Positions 61,136 through 64,000 of a stretch of 64,000 bases of DNA are shown in pieces. Under the pieces are notes generated by a model. It made no database searches. It was not told where the DNA came from and worked only from the letters and a program-made list of their open reading frames with translations. The number at the start of each line of letters is the position of its first letter. Position 1 is the first letter of the stretch. This DNA is from Streptomyces minutiscleroticus (GTDB lineage: Bacteria > Actinomycetota > Actinomycetes > Streptomycetales > Streptomycetaceae). The stretch is taken from NCBI RefSeq assembly GCF_014650875.1, contig NZ_BMVU01000024.1, positions 62,001 through 126,000 of the forward strand, read 5' to 3'. Position numbers and translations under genes: made by a program.

Positions 61136-62427
61136 GTGCTGAGCTCCTTCCCGTACGGGTGCCGGGGGTCGGCGACGGCGTCGAGCAGGTCGTCGGCGGG
61201 GCAGCGGCCGCGGGCCACGTGGCGCGCCGTGAAGTCCGCCACCGCCTCCCGGACGCGGTCCGGGGCGCCGAGCCGGGGCAGCGCCTCGGCCGCGGCCGCG
61301 AAGCAGGCGGCCGCCGCGTCCCGCAGCTCGGGGTCGGCCAGGCCGGAGCGGGCCGCCGCGGTCCACAGCGGGTTGACGGGGGCGGGCGCGGAACCCGCCC
61401 GCTCCGCCAGGGGCTTGACCGTGCGGTACGCCGTCTCGGCGGCCTCCGGGTCGTCGAACAGGGCCGTCGTCACCGCGAGCGGCACGATCCAGCCGTCGTC
61501 GCCCGGCTGGGCGTCGATCATGCGCAGTTCCAGGTGGCCGCGGGGGCGCACCGGCGGGAACAGGGTCGTCAGGTGGTAGTCGAGGTCGGCCCGGCCGGGC
61601 GGCGCGGCGGACCGGGTCCAGTCCCGGAAGGTCATGCCGTCCGGCACCCGCCAGGGGCCGTCCGGGGTTCTCACGCACATCACCGGCGCGTCCAGGACGC
61701 GCCGGGCCCAGGCCGCCCGCGGATCGGCGCCGGGCGGCGGGGCGGAGGTGCGGCCGGGGTCCATCGCGGCCCACAGGGACTGCCGCGTGGAGCGCCAGCC
61801 GGTGGGCCGGCCCTCCCGCAGCGGGGAGTGGGCGAAGGCGGCGACCAGGACCGCGCCCAGCTGGTGCGCGAGCCACCAGCGGCGGCCGAGGCCGAGCGGT
61901 CCCGGCTCCTCGTACCCGGCGTCCAGGCACACCTGGACGGAGGCGGAGGAGCACATCATGGAGCGGCCCTCGGGGCCGGTGCGGTCGAGGCAGCGCTCCA
62001 TCGCGTCGTAGCGCGGTTCGCGGAGGAAGCGCCGGGGCTGCTGCCAGGGATCCTGGCCCACCCCGACGAGGCCGAGACCCGACCGGCGCAGGAGTGCGCG
62101 GACGGCGTCGAGATCGGCGGAGACGGACCCCACGCACTCCGTCAGGGAGGCGGCGGGGGCGGAGCTGAGTTCCAGCTGGCCACCTGGTTCGACGGTGAGC
62201 GCCGATCTCAGGGGCAGGGTGCGCAGTGCGGCGTACGCCGCTTCGAGTCGTTCGGGGGAGACGGGGAGCCAGGGGCGCTCCGGCTCGCGGACCAGCCATT
62301 CCACCTCGACACCGAGTAACCGGGGCGGTCCGGTCTTGAAGCAGATGCCACGGACCAGCGCCTCCACCTCGGCCTCGGTGACCGGCAGCCGGGGCTCCGT
62401 ACAGCCGCCCGCCGTTGTGTCGGACAT
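61132..62427 (-). CDS. egtA: Glutamate-cysteine ligase of ergothioneine pathway
   Basis: This 431-residue protein matches the EgtA/GCS2 family: GVEVEWLVREPERPWLPVSP, LTVEPGGQLELSSAP, and RSMMCSSASVQVCLDAGYEE near the active site, with a C-terminal GHLELRMIDAQPGDDGW. It makes gamma-glutamylcysteine for EgtB. It leads the operon egtABCD, whose genes overlap by 1-4 bp. GGAGGTTTCC precedes the ATG. The 268-bp region to the divergent PARG-like gene carries the promoter and a 7-bp dyad (62540-62556). Confidence 0.92.
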   Translation of the reverse strand: MSDTTAGGCTEPRLPVTEAEVEALVRGICFKTGPPRLLGVEVEWLVREPERPWLPVSPERLEAAYAALRTLPLRSALTVEPGGQLELSSAPAASLTECVGSVSADLDAVRALLRRSGLGLVGVGQDPWQQPRRFLREPRYDAMERCLDRTGPEGRSMMCSSASVQVCLDAGYEEPGPLGLGRRWWLAHQLGAVLVAAFAHSPLREGRPTGWRSTRQSLWAAMDPGRTSAPPPGADPRAAWARRVLDAPVMCVRTPDGPWRVPDGMTFRDWTRSAAPPGRADLDYHLTTLFPPVRPRGHLELRMIDAQPGDDGWIVPLAVTTALFDDPEAAETAYRTVKPLAERAGSAPAPVNPLWTAAARSGLADPELRDAAAACFAAAAEALPRLGAPDRVREAVADFTARHVARGRCPADDLLDAVADPRHPYGKELST

Positions 62428-62539
62428 TTCGGAAACCTCCTGGGATTCCGTCTGTCGCCGACCCGGCAGGGGTGGGCCGGGCCGGCACTGCTCGTCCTAC
62501 CCAAGCCCCTCACGCCACTTGGCACAAGGGGGCATATCG

Positions 62540-62556
62540 CCGGGTCCGGGACCCGG
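62540..62556. promoter_or_regulatory. 7-bp dyad upstream of egtA
   Basis: CCGGGTC (62540-62546) and GACCCGG (62550-62556) flank CGG in the egtA/PARG intergenic region. It may be an operator or simply a hairpin; no regulator is adjacent. Confidence 0.35.
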
Positions 62557-62695
62557 AAACCCGGTTGCCCGGGGTGATCGGCATCGCGCACGATGCGTTC
62601 ATGAGCACGACGGGGGAAGAACGACGGGACGTCACCTGCGCGCCCGCCCACCGCACCACGGGAACCGGCGGACGCGGGACCGCGGGGGAGACGCG

Positions 62696-63544
62696 GTGAG
62701 CGGGCGGCTGCGGGAGATCGCGCGGCGGACCGAGGAGATCGTGGCCGCGGGCGGCTACCGGACGCCCGGCGGGCGCGCGGTGGACATCGCCGCGGCCGTC
62801 GAGGCGGCGCGGCGGGGGACGCGGCTCTTCGGACCGGACCCGGTACCGCTGCCGGAGCCGGCGCCTGAGCCGGCGGACACGGTGTTCGAGGTGACCGGCG
62901 AGAGCAGCCTGGAGGCCGCCCGGCGGCTGCCCGGTCCGGTCGCCGTGCTGAACTTCGCCTCCGCGCGCAATCCGGGCGGCGGGTACCTCAACGGCGCCCA
63001 GGCCCAGGAGGAGGCCCTGTGCCGCGCCTCCGCGCTGTACACGTGCCTGCTGCAGGCGCCGGAGTACTACGACCACCACCGCGCGCACCGCGACCCGTTC
63101 TACACGGACCGGGTGATCCACTCCCCGGCCGTCCCGGTCTTCCGCGACGACCGGGGCGGACTGCTGGAGGAGCCGTACACCGCCGGGTTCCTGACCTCCC
63201 CCGCGCCCAATGCGGGCGTCGTCCTGCGCGCGGCCCCGGACCGCGCGGGCGAGCTGCCCGCCGCCCTCGCGTCCCGCGCCGGACGGGTCCTGGAGACGGC
63301 AGCGGCGCACGGCTACCGGCGGCTGGTCCTGGGCGCCTGGGGCTGCGGGGTCTTCCGGAACGACCCGGCGCGGGTGGCGGGGGCGTTCCGGGCCCTGCTC
63401 ACGGACGGCGGCCGGTTCGCGGGCCGCTTCGAGCGGGTGGTCTTCGCCGTACTGGACCGCACGCGCGGCGCCACGACGCGCACCGCGTTCGAGCGGGCGT
63501 TCCCCGAGGCGGGGGAGGGGCGGGCGCGGCCCTCCGGCCGGTGA
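62696..63544 (+). CDS. PARG-like macrodomain protein (TIGR02452 type)
   Basis: This 282-residue protein carries the microbial poly(ADP-ribose) glycohydrolase signature: VAVLNFASARNPGGGYLNGA followed by QAQEEALCRAS, the GGG-x6-8-QEE catalytic loop with both glutamates present. Later come APNAGVVLRAAP and LGAWGCGVFRNDP of the macrodomain fold. It should remove ADP-ribose from protein or another target in the cytosol. GTG at 62696 has GGGGAG at 5 nt. It is divergent from egtA. No ADP-ribosyltransferase gene is seen in the window. Confidence 0.85.
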   Translation: MSGRLREIARRTEEIVAAGGYRTPGGRAVDIAAAVEAARRGTRLFGPDPVPLPEPAPEPADTVFEVTGESSLEAARRLPGPVAVLNFASARNPGGGYLNGAQAQEEALCRASALYTCLLQAPEYYDHHRAHRDPFYTDRVIHSPAVPVFRDDRGGLLEEPYTAGFLTSPAPNAGVVLRAAPDRAGELPAALASRAGRVLETAAAHGYRRLVLGAWGCGVFRNDPARVAGAFRALLTDGGRFAGRFERVVFAVLDRTRGATTRTAFERAFPEAGEGRARPSGR

Positions 63545-63634
63545 TCCGCGCCGCGCGGGCGATCCGGCCGCGGCGCCGGCCGGACCCGCGCGGGCGCCCC
63601 GGGCCCGCTCCGCGCCCCGGGCCCGGTACGCCGG

Positions 63635-63997
63635 TCAGTGCCAGCCGTAGCGCTCCCGCAGGCGGTGCACGACCAGGTTGAAGCGCATCCGGTCCAGCGC
63701 GCACGCCTCGCGCCGCATGCCGTCCTCGTGCAGCCGCAGCACGCGGTCCACGGCCACCCACGAGTCGCGCCCCGACCGGTCCCACGGTCCGCTGCCGATC
63801 GGCACCCAGTCCCGGTCCCCGCCGTGGGACCTGCTCGACAGCTGCACGGCGAGCAGCGTGCCGGCCGCCTCGCGGGCGACGACGAGCACCGGGCGGTCCT
63901 TGCCCCGGCCGTCGTTCTCCTCGTAGGGCACCCACGTCCAGACGATCTCGCCGGGGTCGGGGTCGCCGTCGTGCGCGGGCGAGTACTCCGTCCGCAC
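63635..63997 (-). CDS. PemK/MazF-like protein (window edge)
   Basis: This 120-residue protein has the PemK/MazF barrel pattern: IVWTWVPYEENDGRGKDRPV, then LVVAREAAGTLLAVQLSSRS and WVAVDRVLRLHEDGM. MazF toxins cleave mRNA, but longer actinobacterial relatives of this sort are often not toxic. No antitoxin gene is downstream; upstream lies beyond the window. GTG at 63997 is the first visible start, so the true start may lie outside. Confidence 0.6.
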   Translation of the reverse strand: MRTEYSPAHDGDPDPGEIVWTWVPYEENDGRGKDRPVLVVAREAAGTLLAVQLSSRSHGGDRDWVPIGSGPWDRSGRDSWVAVDRVLRLHEDGMRREACALDRMRFNLVVHRLRERYGWH

Positions 63998-64000
63998 ACG

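Noticed and set aside
63635..63997. Complete MazEF toxin-antitoxin module
   Set aside because: Only the PemK/MazF-like gene is visible; no antitoxin gene is next to it inside the window.

Overview
The window is chromosomal DNA from a high-GC actinomycete, almost certainly a Streptomyces. The signs are very GC-rich third codon positions, many GTG/TTG starts, mycothiol and ergothioneine genes, an actinobacterial-type glycogen synthase, an ornithine-lipid gene pair, a PAS-GGDEF-EAL protein matching RmdA, an Rpf-type cell-wall enzyme and a class F sortase. No rRNA, tRNA, CRISPR, prophage or insertion sequence was recognised. Gene order is dense and ordinary for a Streptomyces chromosome arm/core boundary. 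Gene identities come from reading the translated sequence; no database search was run.

Layout. 1-6.9 kb: start of gnd (6-phosphogluconate dehydrogenase), a secreted Rpf/LysM/M23 wall enzyme, a DMT permease, a FhuF-like [2Fe-2S] protein, and glgA-glgC for glycogen. 6.9-18.3 kb: a carbohydrate-use locus with a four-gene sugar ABC transporter (YtfQ/R/T/YjfF type), a LacI regulator, and two secreted glycosidases (PA14-GH2 and GH92). CAACGTTG-type operator candidates lie in front of both glycosidases. 18.4-26.3 kb: wax-ester synthase, an odd zinc-ribbon SDR, an HD-like protein, a mycothiol-dependent formaldehyde detoxification pair, a 57-residue unknown protein and an amidase. 26.3-31.4 kb: a decayed 3' gene remnant, a GH38 alpha-mannosidase and a lipase maturation factor-like membrane protein.

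31.6-47.0 kb is signalling and surface biology: a PAS-GAF-SpoIIE-HATPase protein; an ECF sigma factor, an unknown protein and a zinc-binding anti-sigma factor; an amino-acid permease; a universal stress protein; a class F sortase; two related small surface proteins; a proline-rich secreted protein with a DUF4239 membrane protein; a tandem-repeat lipoprotein; and a methyltransferase translationally coupled to rmdA. 47.3-64 kb holds a LysR/NmrA divergent pair, a LysR regulator divergent from sdhCAB, olsB-olsA, an LLM flavin oxidoreductase, a HAD phosphatase, dodecin, the overlapping egtABCD ergothioneine operon, a PARG-like protein and a PemK/MazF-like protein at the right edge.

No clearly new multi-gene system stands out. 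The points most worth a second look are: the LacI-operator glycan locus with a possible lost secreted gene; the SDR lacking its catalytic tyrosine; the methyltransferase-RmdA coupling; the MBL hydrolase fused by overlap to the mycothiol formaldehyde dehydrogenase; a strict 19/38-bp tandem repeat; a perfect 12-bp hairpin before the FhuF-like gene; the LysR box plus apparently leaderless start of sdhC; and the small unknown protein at 24.5 kb.
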